A DNA stretch of 64,000 nucleotides, from NCBI RefSeq assembly GCF_016056275.1, contig NZ_JAECZA010000001.1, positions 124,934-188,933 of the forward strand, written 5' to 3'. Shown piece by piece: positions 20,816 to 32,854 of the stretch. The notes under the pieces were generated by a model. The model made no database searches and was not told the DNA's origin. It was given only the letters and a program-made list of their open reading frames with translations. How positions within the stretch are numbered: position 1 is the first letter of the stretch; every line of letters starts with the position of its first letter. This stretch comes from Dendronalium phyllosphericum CENA369 (GTDB lineage: Bacteria; Cyanobacteriota; Cyanobacteriia; Cyanobacteriales; Nostocaceae). The position numbers and the translations under genes were made by a program.

Positions 20816-22921
20816 TAATACTTGCCATGTAATTTAATAACCCTCCCCAACCTTCCCATCGAGAAACCGTCAATATTCTTCTAATGGCTCCCATTGAGGT
20901 ATCAACAGCATTGTTTATTGGCTGTATTGTCTTAGCTTTGCCGAAGTACCAGCCTGAAGTAAGCCACAATTTGTCCCCAACAACTAGGACGAAGAAATGA
21001 CGAGTATAACTATCAAGCAAATAACCATGGACTCAACAGATAAAAATATCTGTATAGGCCGATCGCACACAATAATGCGATCGCCAGTCAACTCGAACGA
21101 TGCAAAAAAAGCAAAAAATTTAATTACTAGATCGCGATATTTTTAAGATTGGTAGTAAAAAATCCGTACCCGCTATTGCAATTGAAACCATTATTGCTAA
21201 TGGGAGAGTTATTGAGCTAATAGCAGTTAAAACCGACAATATGACCAATTTTAGCCTTTTTAAGTCAAAAAAGGTTTAGACATCATCATCTCAAAAAAGC
21301 TACGATATGATGAAAAATCGGTATTTTTACAGAACTAGACTTGTTACTGCCATTGCATTGCATAAATAGACCAAACAATATAAATTTTTGCAATACAATC
21401 TAAACTAAATCAAGAAAAGATGAGCTTACTTGAGTTCGATGTTAGCGATCGCTTTTTAGCTAAAACAGTATAAATTTCGATGTATTCGAGTAGAGCGATC
21501 GCTCATTGACTTTTTTTTCTTCTTCCAAGAATTTAAGTCTGACAAATGTGATTTTTTGACTAAGATTAAAATCTTTACGTTTATAAATATTGTGGTATCA
21601 ATATGGACTATTTTGTAATTACAGCAGATTAAGAGAGCCGATACAATAAGCATCTTTCAATTGATTGATGAAAAGCCAATTAGGTTAAGCTTTTCAAGCG
21701 CGGCTTGCTGCGATAGTTGATTTACAGATAAAGAATTTATGACCAGCTTTTTCAAGGTGATGCAGTCTATTTTAATTTTGGGTAAAAGCCTTATGGTAAA
21801 TGGATTCAGCGCTATTAACCCCTAAAAACTGAGATGCAGATTGCCAACGTAGATAACAAGTTATCGGCTTTGTTACTCATCGCCATGAAACTATATTCCT
21901 AATTATATTAGAATAAAAGTAAAAAAAAGATTTACATTTAATATAATAAAACTCTGAAATAATTTCATAGCAAAGGTTACAGGTTTCATTTGTAATATTT
22001 AACCTTATTCAAGCTTTTTATAATTTTATTAAAAAATACTGAATTAATAAAACTATTCTCTTTCAATCATTGTAGGGGTAATAAAAGCGAAGAACCTGGA
22101 AATTACTTGTATGAATTGATTGGTTGGCATCGAAAATATTTAAAGTTAACAATTGTATTAATAATTATAATCTTATTATTTAATTTATTCTGCAAAATCA
22201 ATGTTTTTAATAATGTACTTTAGATAGATCTAATTTATCAACATTATAATATTTGATATCAACTTAGTTATTAAAAAAATATATTAAAGCTAAAACTAAT
22301 ATAATAAAATATTCAAATATTGATTATATGTTGTAAAGATACCAAATTTTTAATAGCTTTAAAAAGGATTAAAAATAATTATATTTCAATCAAGATGTAG
22401 TCTTTTTACAATATAGAAAAACCCATAATCTTTTAAATTTACTAATAATAAACAAGCATGATTTTTTTAAATTAAAAATTAATATAAATACCGAAATGCT
22501 GTCCAGGCAAATATTCTACTTGAAAAACTATATAGTTTTACTCAGTTTTATAATGCCTTTAAAATATTAGATCTATTTTTAAATAAGGTGATTAAAAATT
22601 ATTTTTTGATGATTAATGACATAAAAAAATCAAATAGATTTAAAATAACTTTTGCTATTTACTAAACATAAAAACTAAAATAATTGTTCATTAAAAAGAA
22701 TGAAATTTATTTTTCTTTCCACTTAAGTATATTTACGCTGAGTTTTTTTAAGTGGATTCACCCTTAGATTTTAGTTTTTTACAGGTTTATAAAAAAGGCA
22801 AATCAGTGGTTCTAAATCTCATTCTCCTGAATGACAACTAGACCACTAGTTAAGTCATAAAAAGAGTGATTTTGTCCAAAACATATATCTGAAAACGTTG
22901 ATCTAAAAGGAAATTCAAAGC

Positions 22922-24823
22922 ATGGCTATCATTAACGTTACTACCTCTGCAGACAGCGGAGCAGGTTCTTTGCGTGCAGCGATCGCTTCTGCTCAAGCGG
23001 GGGACACCATCAAGTTTGCTTCTACCCTTGCTAACAAGACCATCACACTTACTAGTGGGCAGCTTAGTATTACAAAAAACCTAACGATTGATGGTACAGG
23101 AACAGCGAATTTAAAAATTAGTGGTAACAATGCTACAGGAGTATTTCTTGTCGAGCGCCAGATAGGTGCTACGTTTAAGAACCTCACTATCGCTGATGGT
23201 AAAACAACCGGAAAAGGTGGTGCGATTCAAACCTATGACTATGGCAGCATCACAGTCGATAACTGTAAATTTACCAACAATCGCGGTGGTACAGGTGGAG
23301 CCATCTATCTTGGCTATGGTGGTCGTTCTACGGTAGTTAACAGTAGCTTTGATGGGAATGATGGTACTTCTGCAAACTCTGGTTGGAGTGGTGGAGCGAT
23401 CGCCACAGCTGGTGCTGGTAACCTCGTTGTTAAAGACTCCATATTTACAGACAACAAAGGGGTCAATGGTGGTGCGATTTATAGCTTGCTAGGCACATTG
23501 ACTGTAGAGAACTCGGTCTTTGAAGGCAACAGTTCAGCAGGTGGTATGGGTGGTGGTGCAATCTTCACTGATGGAGCAACTCCTGTAGGACCTGGTTCTC
23601 CAATAGCAGGTACAATTACCGTCCGTGGCAGTTGGTTTGAAGATAACCATACTGAAGGCGAAGGTGGCGCGCTTTTTCTTTATGGTTACGCTAAAGACCA
23701 GATCGTACTTGAAGACAGCACTATAGTCGGCAATAGTGCAGGTTACAACGCTCAAGGAGTATCACGAGGAGGAGGAGTACGAGCTACCAGCGACCTCACT
23801 ATCAAGAACGTCACTATTGCTAACAATACCGCTGAAAGGCAAGGAGGAGGTTTGTGGATAGATAGAAACTCCAAAGTGGATATCATCAACAGCACCTTTT
23901 CTGGAAATAAGGTTACCAAAGATGCGGGTGGAGCCATGTTTATTGACACCGATCCTGCCTCTCCCATCAATATTGTCAATTCCACCATCGTTAACAACTT
24001 TGCCGGACGGGCTAGTGGTGCAATCATGTTCGGTGGTAATAAGAACGTAACCCTGACAAATTCGATTGTTGCCAACAATACAGCAGGTAATAAATACCAA
24101 CAGCAAGTTACAACTTCTCTCAAAGATGGCGGTGGCAACATTGAATGGCCTAAACCAGGATACGGCGACAGACGGGTTGTAGCAGGCAGTCGAATTGTCG
24201 ATCCTCTTATTGATACCTTACAAAATATCGGGGGAGATTTAGTGCATCCCTTGAAAACAGGCAGTCCTGCCATCAACACTGGCATCAAAAATGCGATCGT
24301 ACCTACTATTGACCAAGGAAGCGTGCTACGGGATACTCAACCAGATGTTGGTGCTTACGAAGTAGCTGCCAAGAGGTCTCCTCAACCAATTAGTGCCGTT
24401 AATTCAGAGAAATTTGCCATATATGGCACTATGGGTAACGATGTCCTGACTGGTACTAGTGGTAACGATATCCTCATGGGAGGCTATGGTAACGATACTC
24501 TGATTGGTGGTGGTGGTATCGATATCTTAATTGGTGGAGGGGGTGACGATCGATTTGCCTTCCAAAGCTTTTCAGATAAGGGCGACTATATCATCGGTTT
24601 TGACCGCACAAAGGAAGCGATCGACCTCAGCCAAATTATCGATGGGTCTAATTTCAAAAGTACCAATCCTTTCACTGATTACATAAAACTAGGGCAAGTT
24701 GGTAGTAACACAGTTGTTAGCATTAACCCAGATGGTGACTCCAACCCAAATCAATTTCAACAGTTTTTAACTTTGAGGAATATTACAGCCAGCAGTTTAA
24801 CTGTCAATAACTTCATTTTATAA
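22922..24823 (+). CDS. right-handed parallel beta-helix protein with C-terminal RTX (hemolysin-type calcium-binding) repeats
   Basis: MAIINVTTSADSGAGSLRAAIASAQAGDTIKF start, repeated GGAI/GGA motifs, GNDVLTGTSGNDILMGGYGNDTLIGGGGIDILIGGGGDDRFAF. Confidence 0.88.
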   Translation: MAIINVTTSADSGAGSLRAAIASAQAGDTIKFASTLANKTITLTSGQLSITKNLTIDGTGTANLKISGNNATGVFLVERQIGATFKNLTIADGKTTGKGGAIQTYDYGSITVDNCKFTNNRGGTGGAIYLGYGGRSTVVNSSFDGNDGTSANSGWSGGAIATAGAGNLVVKDSIFTDNKGVNGGAIYSLLGTLTVENSVFEGNSSAGGMGGGAIFTDGATPVGPGSPIAGTITVRGSWFEDNHTEGEGGALFLYGYAKDQIVLEDSTIVGNSAGYNAQGVSRGGGVRATSDLTIKNVTIANNTAERQGGGLWIDRNSKVDIINSTFSGNKVTKDAGGAMFIDTDPASPINIVNSTIVNNFAGRASGAIMFGGNKNVTLTNSIVANNTAGNKYQQQVTTSLKDGGGNIEWPKPGYGDRRVVAGSRIVDPLIDTLQNIGGDLVHPLKTGSPAINTGIKNAIVPTIDQGSVLRDTQPDVGAYEVAAKRSPQPISAVNSEKFAIYGTMGNDVLTGTSGNDILMGGYGNDTLIGGGGIDILIGGGGDDRFAFQSFSDKGDYIIGFDRTKEAIDLSQIIDGSNFKSTNPFTDYIKLGQVGSNTVVSINPDGDSNPNQFQQFLTLRNITASSLTVNNFIL

Positions 24824-25043
24824 GACTAACTCAGAGCGGTTGTACTTGTTGGAGTCAGCTGTCGAAGCTTAAGCCTGTTTCAGATTTGTCTTAATTCTCA
24901 TGCTACAAGAACACGGTCAACAAAGACACATTGTTGGTCTTAGTTAAGAGATTGGTAAAAGGAATTCAGAACCAACTCATCCCCTCTTCGCTAGCAAAGA
25001 GGGATTGGGAAGGTTGCTAGGTCAAAAGGACTTTATATTTGCG

Positions 25044-26297
25044 CTACAATCTTGTCAACAACTGCCGTCGTAGTAAATCCAAGGCTGTATTTGCACTTAA
25101 AAGACGAATTAGAGTCCGACCTCGCATTGTTCCAAACCGATACTCAAAACTCGTTACTTCGTCATTTGGCCCAGCCAAACCAATGTAAACTAAACCCACC
25201 GGCTTGGTGTCCGTTCCCCCAGTTGGGCCAGCAATACCAGTGATACTCAATCCCCAAGTCGTTGAGAGGCACATTTTTACCCCAACTGCCATTTGCTCTG
25301 CAACAGTAGCACTTACCGCCCCAAATTTATCTAAGTCTTCTGGGTTAACCTTTAATAGTCCAACTTTTACTGAGTTATCATAAGAAATCACCCCACCCCA
25401 AAAGTAATCTGAACTTCCGGAAATCTCAGTCAACATTTGCCCTAGCCCGCCACCAGTACAGGATTCTGCAACAGAGAGAGTTTCTTTTGTCGATCGCAAC
25501 AACTCACCGACTACAGAAGCGAGAGTTCGATCGTCTGTACCGTAATAATCCAGTCCTGCAATTTCTTTAAGTTGTTTCTCAATTGGCAAAATCAAAGCTT
25601 CTGCTGCAACTTCTGAACTAGCTTTAGCAGAAATCCGCAATCTGACTTCACCCTTACCTGCATAAGGGGCTACTGTAGGGTTAGGCAAGTTAAGATAAGG
25701 AGCTACTTTTTCCGCCAACGCAGATTCACCAATACCCCAAAACTTTAAACTCCGGCTGTAAATAATTTCTTGACCCCAGCCTTGGTTTTTGAGAAAGGGT
25801 ACTGCGGTTTCACGCCACATATGATGCATTTCTGATGGCACACCAGGAAACGTGAAAATTGTGATGTCGGAACGTGGTTGCCAGATGATACCAGGCGCTG
25901 TTCCTGTAGGGTTGGGTAAAATTTCTGCACCTTGGGGAATCAAGGCTTGCTTGCGGTTACTTGAAGTCATAACCCGACCCCGCCCAGCAAATTTTTGAGC
26001 TATGTCTTCAATGATTTCTGGGCGTTCTACCAAAGGGACACCAAAAAAATCAGCGATAGTTTCGCAGGTAAGATCATCTGGCGTAGGCCCAAGACCACCA
26101 GTAAAGATCAAAATTTGCGCTCTGGAAATAGCGATTTCAATAACTTGCTTCAATCGTTGTGGGTTATCTCCAACCACGGTTTGATAGTAGTGTGGAATAC
26201 CTAGTTGCGCTAATTGTTGCGCCAAAAATTGAGCATTACCATTGAGAATATCTCCTAGCAATAGTTCAGTACCAACACAAATTATTTCTGCACTCAT
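25044..26297 (-). CDS. cinA: CinA family protein (competence/damage-inducible)
   Basis: MSAEIICVGTELLLGDILNGNAQFLAQQLAQLGI, IFTGGLGPTPDDLT, SVAESCTGGGLGQMLTEISGSSDYFWGGVISY. Confidence 0.95.
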   Translation of the reverse strand: MSAEIICVGTELLLGDILNGNAQFLAQQLAQLGIPHYYQTVVGDNPQRLKQVIEIAISRAQILIFTGGLGPTPDDLTCETIADFFGVPLVERPEIIEDIAQKFAGRGRVMTSSNRKQALIPQGAEILPNPTGTAPGIIWQPRSDITIFTFPGVPSEMHHMWRETAVPFLKNQGWGQEIIYSRSLKFWGIGESALAEKVAPYLNLPNPTVAPYAGKGEVRLRISAKASSEVAAEALILPIEKQLKEIAGLDYYGTDDRTLASVVGELLRSTKETLSVAESCTGGGLGQMLTEISGSSDYFWGGVISYDNSVKVGLLKVNPEDLDKFGAVSATVAEQMAVGVKMCLSTTWGLSITGIAGPTGGTDTKPVGLVYIGLAGPNDEVTSFEYRFGTMRGRTLIRLLSANTALDLLRRQLLTRL

Positions 26298-26410
26298 CGG
26301 ATTAGGGATTGGGGATTAGGGATTGGGGACAAGGTTAAAGGTTAAAGGAAAAGAACTTTGTTTAATTCCTTTTCCCCTTTGCCCAAGATTGAGCAGCTTT
26401 TCTCTAGTTC

Positions 26411-27457
26411 TTAAGATTGTCTAGAGATTTTCCACAAACGCCAGATGGCGTAACTTAACAGTGAAGTTGCACCACAGGCGTAAGCAATACCGCTAGGTAT
26501 ACCAGCAATGGCTAATGCCAAACTGCCTACCCACAGAGTTAAAGAGTAAATAAATAAAACCGTCCAGCGATGGGATAAACCAGCATTTAGGAGTCGATGA
26601 TGCAAATGACGTTTATCCGCAATAAAAGGTGATTTTCCTCGGCAAAGTCTTGCCAAAATTACCGCTGACATATCTACAATTGGCACTGCCAAAATTAGAT
26701 AAGGCAAAATGACAGCCGTGAAAGCAGGGATTTTGACTAAACCAATTACACCCACAGCGGCTAGGGTAAATCCCATAAAATAAGCCCCACCATCTCCCAT
26801 AAAGATTTGTGCGGGATTAAAGTTGTAGCGGAGAAATCCCAGTGACGCACCAGCTAGGGCTGCTGCAATCAAAGCTGCTGCTGGTTGCCGCATATATAGA
26901 GAAACAAGCAACATCACCACAGCGGCAATTCCAGACACCCCAGCAGCTAAACCGTCTAAACCGTCAATCCAGTTAATGGCATTGACCATCCCTACTAGCC
27001 AAATAACTGTGATGGGCAAACTCAGCCAGTTAAGATCGACTATCCCAATTGTGGGAATGCTAATGAAATCTATACTTACACCTGCCTTCCATGCACCAGC
27101 CGCAACAATAATCTGCACGAGCAAGCGTGTTAAAGGAGATAAATTTAACAAATCGTCTGCTAAACCAATCAAAAAAAAGCCAAAGCCGCCTAGGGTGACA
27201 CCCCAAATTTGCCATTCTTTTTCAGGTGTGAGATTGCCAAATCCGCCCAACCACCAAACAATCAACAGGGAAATTATAGTACCTAAGAATATAGAAACTC
27301 CTCCCAAGCGAACCATTGGGCGTTGATGAACTTTGCGATCGCTAGGTCGATCGACACGTCCACTTTTTATACCAATTTTTTTGACATCGGGCGTAGTCCA
27401 GAGAACGACTACCGCAGCAACAAGAAAAGCAATCAGATGATAAATCTGAGCAGGCAT
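26411..27457 (-). CDS. MraY/WecA-type glycosyltransferase family 4 (undecaprenyl-phosphate sugar-1-P transferase)
   Basis: Multi-pass; MVNAINWIDGLDGLAAGV, AQIFMGDGGAYFMGF, DKRHLHHRLLNAGLSHR. Confidence 0.9.
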   Translation of the reverse strand: MPAQIYHLIAFLVAAVVVLWTTPDVKKIGIKSGRVDRPSDRKVHQRPMVRLGGVSIFLGTIISLLIVWWLGGFGNLTPEKEWQIWGVTLGGFGFFLIGLADDLLNLSPLTRLLVQIIVAAGAWKAGVSIDFISIPTIGIVDLNWLSLPITVIWLVGMVNAINWIDGLDGLAAGVSGIAAVVMLLVSLYMRQPAAALIAAALAGASLGFLRYNFNPAQIFMGDGGAYFMGFTLAAVGVIGLVKIPAFTAVILPYLILAVPIVDMSAVILARLCRGKSPFIADKRHLHHRLLNAGLSHRWTVLFIYSLTLWVGSLALAIAGIPSGIAYACGATSLLSYAIWRLWKISRQS

Positions 27458-27907
27458 CGGTATTTTCTATAAGTAGTTTGTAAAACAAAAATCTGCCGAG
27501 GAACGTTTCTAGATATTTCTACTATATTTCAGACTTCGATCGGCATGAATTTAAATTTAGGGTCTGGGGACTGAGGATAAGGGAGCAGGGGAGGCTTCGC
27601 GGTCAAAGGGAAATGGGTAATGGGAAAAGGAATTAAATAAAGTTCTCCCCCTTTCCCTTTAACCTTTACCCCTTACTTTTTTTCCTGACCACTGACAACT
27701 GACCAAGCCCCGTTGGGGCGGGGTGTGGGGTGTAGGGGAAGAAATAGCCCCAACAACTAGTGGGTCACAAGCCCCGTCCATAAGGCACGATTGCATTGGT
27801 CGGGGTAACAAGCCTTGACCAATGCCATCTTACCCATACCCTACCCCCTACACCCTATTGCTGACCACTGACTCATACCCAATCCCCAATACCCAATTCC
27901 TAATTAC

Positions 27908-29221
27908 CTATGCTAAAGCTGGGGTGGGAATCTCTAGGTGAGGGTACAAGGGAAAGCGATCGCACAATGCTGCGACTCTTCGCCGACAATCAGCTGCAAC
28001 TGGATCGGAATCAGGAGAAAGCAAGCGATCGGCAATAATATTCCCAATTTCGGTAAATTCTGCAACTCCTAAACCTCTTGTGGTCATTGCCGGAGAACCC
28101 AACCTCAGACCGCTAGTCACGAATGGCGACTCAGGATCGAAGGGAACTGTATTTTTGTTAGTGGTAACATTCACAACACTCAAGTACTGTTCCGCCAACT
28201 TACCTGTGATGCCAATAGACCGTAGGTCAACCAGCATTAAATGATTTTCAGTGCCATTTGATACTAGCTTTAAGCCTCGATTCAATAATTGTTCTGCCAA
28301 AGCACGAGCATTTGTAATAATCTGGGCAGAATAAGTTTTAAACTCCGGCTTTAGGGCTTCTCCAAAAGCTACTGCCTTCGCCGCAATCACGTGTTCCAAT
28401 GGCCCGCCTTGAGAACCGGGGAAAACTGCTTTATCGAGTTTTTTACCTAGTTCGGCATCGCGGGTTAAAATTATCCCACCCCTAGGGCCGCGTAGAGTTT
28501 TATGGGTAGTTGTGGTGACTACATCGCAATAAGGAATTGGGTCGGGATGCAGTCCACTAGCAACCAAACCAGCGATATGAGCGATGTCCGCGAGTAAGTA
28601 AGCGCCGATTTCATCAGCAATGCTACGAAACTTTTCAAAGTCAATTACACGAGGATAAGCGGAATAACCACAAATCAGGAGCTTAGGACGCTCCCTCAGC
28701 GCCAGCTCCCGAATTTGGTCGTAGTCTAATTGTTCTGTTTGTTGGTTAACACCGTAATGGCGAACTTGAAACCACTTACCCGACACATTTACCGGGGAAC
28801 CGTGGGTAAGATGTCCTCCATGAGACAAATCCATACCCATGATTGTGTCTCCTGGTTTTAGTAGTGTCAGGAATACTGCAAAATTTGCTTGGGCCCCAGA
28901 ATGGGGTTGGACATTGGCATGAGCAGCACCAAACAGTTGTTTAGCTCGGTCGATCGCTAGTTGCTCGACTTTATCGATAAATTCACAACCGCCGTAGTAG
29001 CGTTTCCCAGGCAAGCCTTCGGCATATTTATTTGTTAGTACCGAACCTTGAGCTGCCAGTACCGCAGCAGAGGTAAAGTTTTCGCTCGCAATCAACTCCA
29101 AGTGGTCGCGTTGGCGCTCTAGTTCTTGGTTGAGTAATTTTGCGATCGCGGGATCGGATGTAGCAAGAAAGTCTGAATTAGTCCTAGTCACTTCAATTAT
29201 CCTTAAGAGAAATTTGCACAA
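27908..29221 (-). CDS. glyA: serine hydroxymethyltransferase (start possibly a few codons downstream)
   Basis: [49 protein letters not shown]. Confidence 0.97.
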   Translation of the reverse strand: MCKFLLRIIEVTRTNSDFLATSDPAIAKLLNQELERQRDHLELIASENFTSAAVLAAQGSVLTNKYAEGLPGKRYYGGCEFIDKVEQLAIDRAKQLFGAAHANVQPHSGAQANFAVFLTLLKPGDTIMGMDLSHGGHLTHGSPVNVSGKWFQVRHYGVNQQTEQLDYDQIRELALRERPKLLICGYSAYPRVIDFEKFRSIADEIGAYLLADIAHIAGLVASGLHPDPIPYCDVVTTTTHKTLRGPRGGIILTRDAELGKKLDKAVFPGSQGGPLEHVIAAKAVAFGEALKPEFKTYSAQIITNARALAEQLLNRGLKLVSNGTENHLMLVDLRSIGITGKLAEQYLSVVNVTTNKNTVPFDPESPFVTSGLRLGSPAMTTRGLGVAEFTEIGNIIADRLLSPDSDPVAADCRRRVAALCDRFPLYPHLEIPTPALA

Positions 29222-29730
29222 TGGTTGCTTTTGGCTGAGTGCAGCACCTAAGTAATAGCCTAAAGGTCTGACTATTGATGTTTACTGATGCTGATTTACT
29301 TATTATTAGATACCAACTTGATTAGTGCGTTAAAGATCGTATATGGAAATAGGCAGTGGGGAAAAGGCGAAAGGGAAAAGCAAAGCCCAAGAAGTTTGTT
29401 TAATTACTTTTGTCTTTTGCCAAAGCGAAGCTTTCTCCTGCTTCCCAGTACCCAAAATATATGTATAAGTTTTAACAGAAGAACTCAATAATAAAACATA
29501 CAACATACAATAGATTCAGGTTGGCTAGGCAATTGTTTGTTATTACCCCCATTTTTACCAAAAAGATCGCAGAGGATGCTTTCAAGTGTCTTCCGCAATT
29601 AAAAATTGCAAGAGTTTATAACGCGCAGCGCGCTCTCACCCTGCCTTCAAACGATTTATAGGGTGTCTACCAAGCGTTTCCTCCTCTGGACAAATACAAG
29701 TAACTAATGAGGATTTACAGGAGGGATTAG

Positions 29731-29928
29731 ATGCTAGTCATTTTAACAGGCGATCAAATCCTTGCCCCCGAGCAGGTTTGCCAGTCTTGTTTACTTGCTG
29801 ACGCAAGCGGTCAACCCCGTTGGCGTAGGGGTCAACTTCGTTGTGGTCAAGCCATTCGCAAACTCACTGAACAACAACCAGAACAGTACGAGTGTATGAT
29901 GGGCTTCCGCATTGCGTACATAGAATAG
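29731..29928 (+). CDS. small conserved hypothetical protein
   Basis: 65-aa ORF with AGGAGGG ribosome-binding sequence just upstream and a paired Cys pattern (CQSC...CGQ). Confidence 0.6.
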   Translation: MLVILTGDQILAPEQVCQSCLLADASGQPRWRRGQLRCGQAIRKLTEQQPEQYECMMGFRIAYIE

Positions 29929-30054
29929 TTGACAGTTAACTGTCAACTATCAGCAATCCACTAAAAGTCAATGTGTAATAGTTTAGTAAGACCGAGCAAC
30001 TGCGTTATCCTAGGCTCAAGTAACTCTCGAAATTTAGCCACAGGAGAATGCACA

Positions 30055-30534
30055 ATGACTTGGCGCGGGTCTACAACTGTTTCCGACCGGATTTTTGCTT
30101 GTTTACCTTATTTGCTACCTTTGATTGATGGTCTAGTCTTTGGTGGATTTTTGCTCACACAGTTTCCAGCACTGCGAGTATTACTTATACCGTTACAACC
30201 AGTTTTAATAGTTTACGGTAGCTTAGGCTCGTTGGGTCAACTAATCGTTTTCTTTGCCTTGTTCATGTTAGTGGTAAGAAACGAAAAAATCAGTCACTTT
30301 ATTCGTTTCAACACAATGCAAGCGATCCTTTTAGACATTGTTGTATTTTTGTGTTCTATACTGCTGAGAATTTTGACTCCCATTCCTGGTGCTAGCTTTG
30401 CAATAGAAACAGTGGCAAACACTATATTTCTAGGTATTGTCGGAGCAGTTGTATATTCCGTTATCCAGTCCATAATCGGACGTTATGCAGAAATTCCGGC
30501 AATTTCTGATGCAGTGTATATGCAAGTGCGCTAG
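30055..30534 (+). CDS. Tic20 family membrane protein
   Basis: ATG at 30055 inside the longer ORF; MTWRGSTTVSDRIFACLPYLLPLIDGLVFGGFLL...HFIRFNTMQAILLDIV. Confidence 0.8.
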   Translation: MTWRGSTTVSDRIFACLPYLLPLIDGLVFGGFLLTQFPALRVLLIPLQPVLIVYGSLGSLGQLIVFFALFMLVVRNEKISHFIRFNTMQAILLDIVVFLCSILLRILTPIPGASFAIETVANTIFLGIVGAVVYSVIQSIIGRYAEIPAISDAVYMQVR

Positions 30535-30537
30535 TCG

Positions 30538-31311
30538 TTAACGGGATGCCACGGTGTTTTCCAGGCGGCCAATACCTTCAATTTCAATGCGAACGCGATC
30601 GCCTCGGTGCAACGAACCAATACCCTCTGGCGTACCCGTTAGCACCACATCCCCTGGTAGCAGTGTCATCACTTGACTGATATAAGACACGAGAATATCG
30701 GGGGGAAAGACCATCCGATCGATACAAGCAGATTGTCGGGGATTAGCATCGTCATTCACAAAAGTCTGCAATCTAGCTCCAGGATTTAGTTCTCTGACGA
30801 TCCAAGGGCCTAGAGGGCAGAAAGTATCAAAACCTTTGGCTCTAGTCCATTGACCATCTTTTTGTTGTAGATCCCTTGCTGTAACATCGTTGGCGATAGT
30901 GTAACCCCAAATTTTAGTTTGAGCTTCTTGCGGCGTGCAGTTAAAGGCGCGATCGCCGATTACTAGTGCTAACTCACCTTCGTAGTCTACCCGTTGTGAT
31001 TGGGGAGGATATTTAATCTCTGTCTCGGAGGCGATGATCGATGTAGGTGGCTTGAGAAAAATTAATGGCTCGCTGGGTACAGGAGTACCCATTTCTGCTG
31101 CATGGTCTGCGTAATTCTTGCCCACCGCCACAATTTTTGAGGGAGCGCAGGGAGGAAGAATTTGATAGTTGTCTGGGTCTAAAATTAGCTCTGTGGCTTG
31201 TCCTTGTAACCAGGGCGGAGCATCCAGCACCTGCACCTTGAGGGATAGTTGTAGCAATCCATAGTAAACCTTGCCTTCTAGATTTTGAACTCGCACATAG
31301 CGCTGCGCCAT
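30538..31311 (-). CDS. fumarylacetoacetate hydrolase family protein
   Basis: KIVAVGKNYADHAAEMG, DYEGELALVIGDRAFNCTPQEAQTKIWGYTIANDVTARDLQ, VVLTGTPEGIGSLHRGDRVRIEIEGIGRLENTV. Confidence 0.94.
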   Translation of the reverse strand: MAQRYVRVQNLEGKVYYGLLQLSLKVQVLDAPPWLQGQATELILDPDNYQILPPCAPSKIVAVGKNYADHAAEMGTPVPSEPLIFLKPPTSIIASETEIKYPPQSQRVDYEGELALVIGDRAFNCTPQEAQTKIWGYTIANDVTARDLQQKDGQWTRAKGFDTFCPLGPWIVRELNPGARLQTFVNDDANPRQSACIDRMVFPPDILVSYISQVMTLLPGDVVLTGTPEGIGSLHRGDRVRIEIEGIGRLENTVASR

Positions 31312-31763
31312 AAGCTTGATTAATATCCTTATTGTCTGCGATTAAAAGCTGTGAGCTCTTAGCAATCTTCAGTCAGTGGTAGAGGCTTGAGCCTCAGACT
31401 GAGCTGCCATCAATGATGGTAACTGAGGCATGGGGAGGATAAGATGAGGAAGCTATCGATCGCTCATCTTCGCGGTATTTGTAATCGATCGGGACACCTC
31501 TCTGTTCGGGTAACGCTCAACAGCGTCAGAGCTTGCCGCAGGCTAGGATATGGAGGATGGATTGGCTTCCTCCCTAGCCGCCTGTAGGCAGCTTCTCGTT
31601 AGAGATGGAAATTTCAGTAGATTTGGCTAATGATTCAAATTGAAAACTGGTAAGATTATAGTTCCTTGTTGCTTCAGATGTTGAGCAATACTAGTATTAT
31701 TCATTGAAATTCTCGTATAAATTAACATCAGCAGCCATTTTGTCCATAGGGAGACTTCAAAAC

Positions 31764-32090
31764 ATGTCCACAGTTTACGAAACAATGTACATTCTGCGTC
31801 CTGACTTGGGAGACGAACAGGTAGAGCAAGCAATTACGAAATACCAAAACTCGATCCGAGAACAAGGCGCTGTTGATATCCAAATTCAAAATCGAGGTAA
31901 GCGTCGTCTCGCTTACGAAATTAAAAAGCATCGGGACGGTATCTACATCCAAATGAACTACAGCGGGCCAGGAACTGTGGTTGCTCCTATGGAACGTGCA
32001 ATGCGTTTGAGCGAAGAAGTAATTCGTTACCTGACTATTAAGCAGGAACTCCCCCAAGAAAAAGCAGATAAAGTTGCTGTCAGCGCTTAA
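31764..32090 (+). CDS. rpsF: 30S ribosomal protein S6
   Basis: [24 protein letters not shown]...[26 protein letters not shown]; start at 31764 instead of 31704. Confidence 0.95.
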   Translation: MSTVYETMYILRPDLGDEQVEQAITKYQNSIREQGAVDIQIQNRGKRRLAYEIKKHRDGIYIQMNYSGPGTVVAPMERAMRLSEEVIRYLTIKQELPQEKADKVAVSA

Positions 32091-32302
32091 GGAAAGTTCT
32101 GAGTAAAAGGTACTGAGTGTTGAGGTTTTAGAGCCTCAGTATTCAGTACTGAGGAAATAAAGTCTAAAAAAATTTTTATCTTGTGCCTTTTTTTTGATTT
32201 GGTTGGGAATGCTAAATTAACAAGTACTTGCCAAAAGCAGTACTATCATCGCAGTTATACCTAGGATTCGACAAGATTCGTCAATGGGAGCTGTAAGCCA
32301 CT

Positions 32303-32854
32303 GTGAGCCAAACTGACACACCCAACATTCAAGCTCTCTCTAGCGAAGTCTCGCAGCTGCGCCAAGAGTTGCAGCTTCGCGATCAATTAGTGCAACAGCT
32401 TTCTCAAGAACTCTTCCGGCTAGTGAAGGGCAATACTAATTTTATGCCCCAGCGAACCGAGCCTGATATCGATATCAGTCAGTTGCAGGCATTACGAGAA
32501 CAATTGCAAGCTGTTGAGCAGCAAGTGACGTTCTACCAAGAACAGATTACGACTCGTGATGCCGAAATTTACCAATTGCGGCAGTCAGTACAAGAACTAA
32601 CCGATCGCAGTCGGATGTTAGAGCAAGTAGTACAGGAGTTACCTCAAATTTACCGTCGTAAGTTCGAGGAGCGCATGGCTCCTGTGAGAGAAAAAGTCGC
32701 AATTCTACAACGGGAAAATCGCCAACTTCAAGCAGAATTACAAAGTGTTAGCTATCGCTTGGCACTCAAAACCCGCAATGCCAGTCACAGCGGTATCGAT
32801 TTGCCAAATTTTCCTCGCCCAGCATCTAGCCAAAGTAATATTCCTGCTGTATGA
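32303..32854 (+). CDS. coiled-coil hypothetical protein
   Basis: 183-aa ORF with GTG start and heptad-like Q/E/L-rich sequence. Confidence 0.65.
   Translation: MSQTDTPNIQALSSEVSQLRQELQLRDQLVQQLSQELFRLVKGNTNFMPQRTEPDIDISQLQALREQLQAVEQQVTFYQEQITTRDAEIYQLRQSVQELTDRSRMLEQVVQELPQIYRRKFEERMAPVREKVAILQRENRQLQAELQSVSYRLALKTRNASHSGIDLPNFPRPASSQSNIPAV

Noticed and set aside
20766-21020. 84-aa ORF upstream of the XRE gene
   Set aside because: Overlaps the palindromic operator region and shows no recognisable family; could be a remnant but not supportable.
23534-24288. Antisense ORFs in the beta-helix gene (for example 178 aa)
   Set aside because: Result of repetitive sense codon usage; no recognisable domain.
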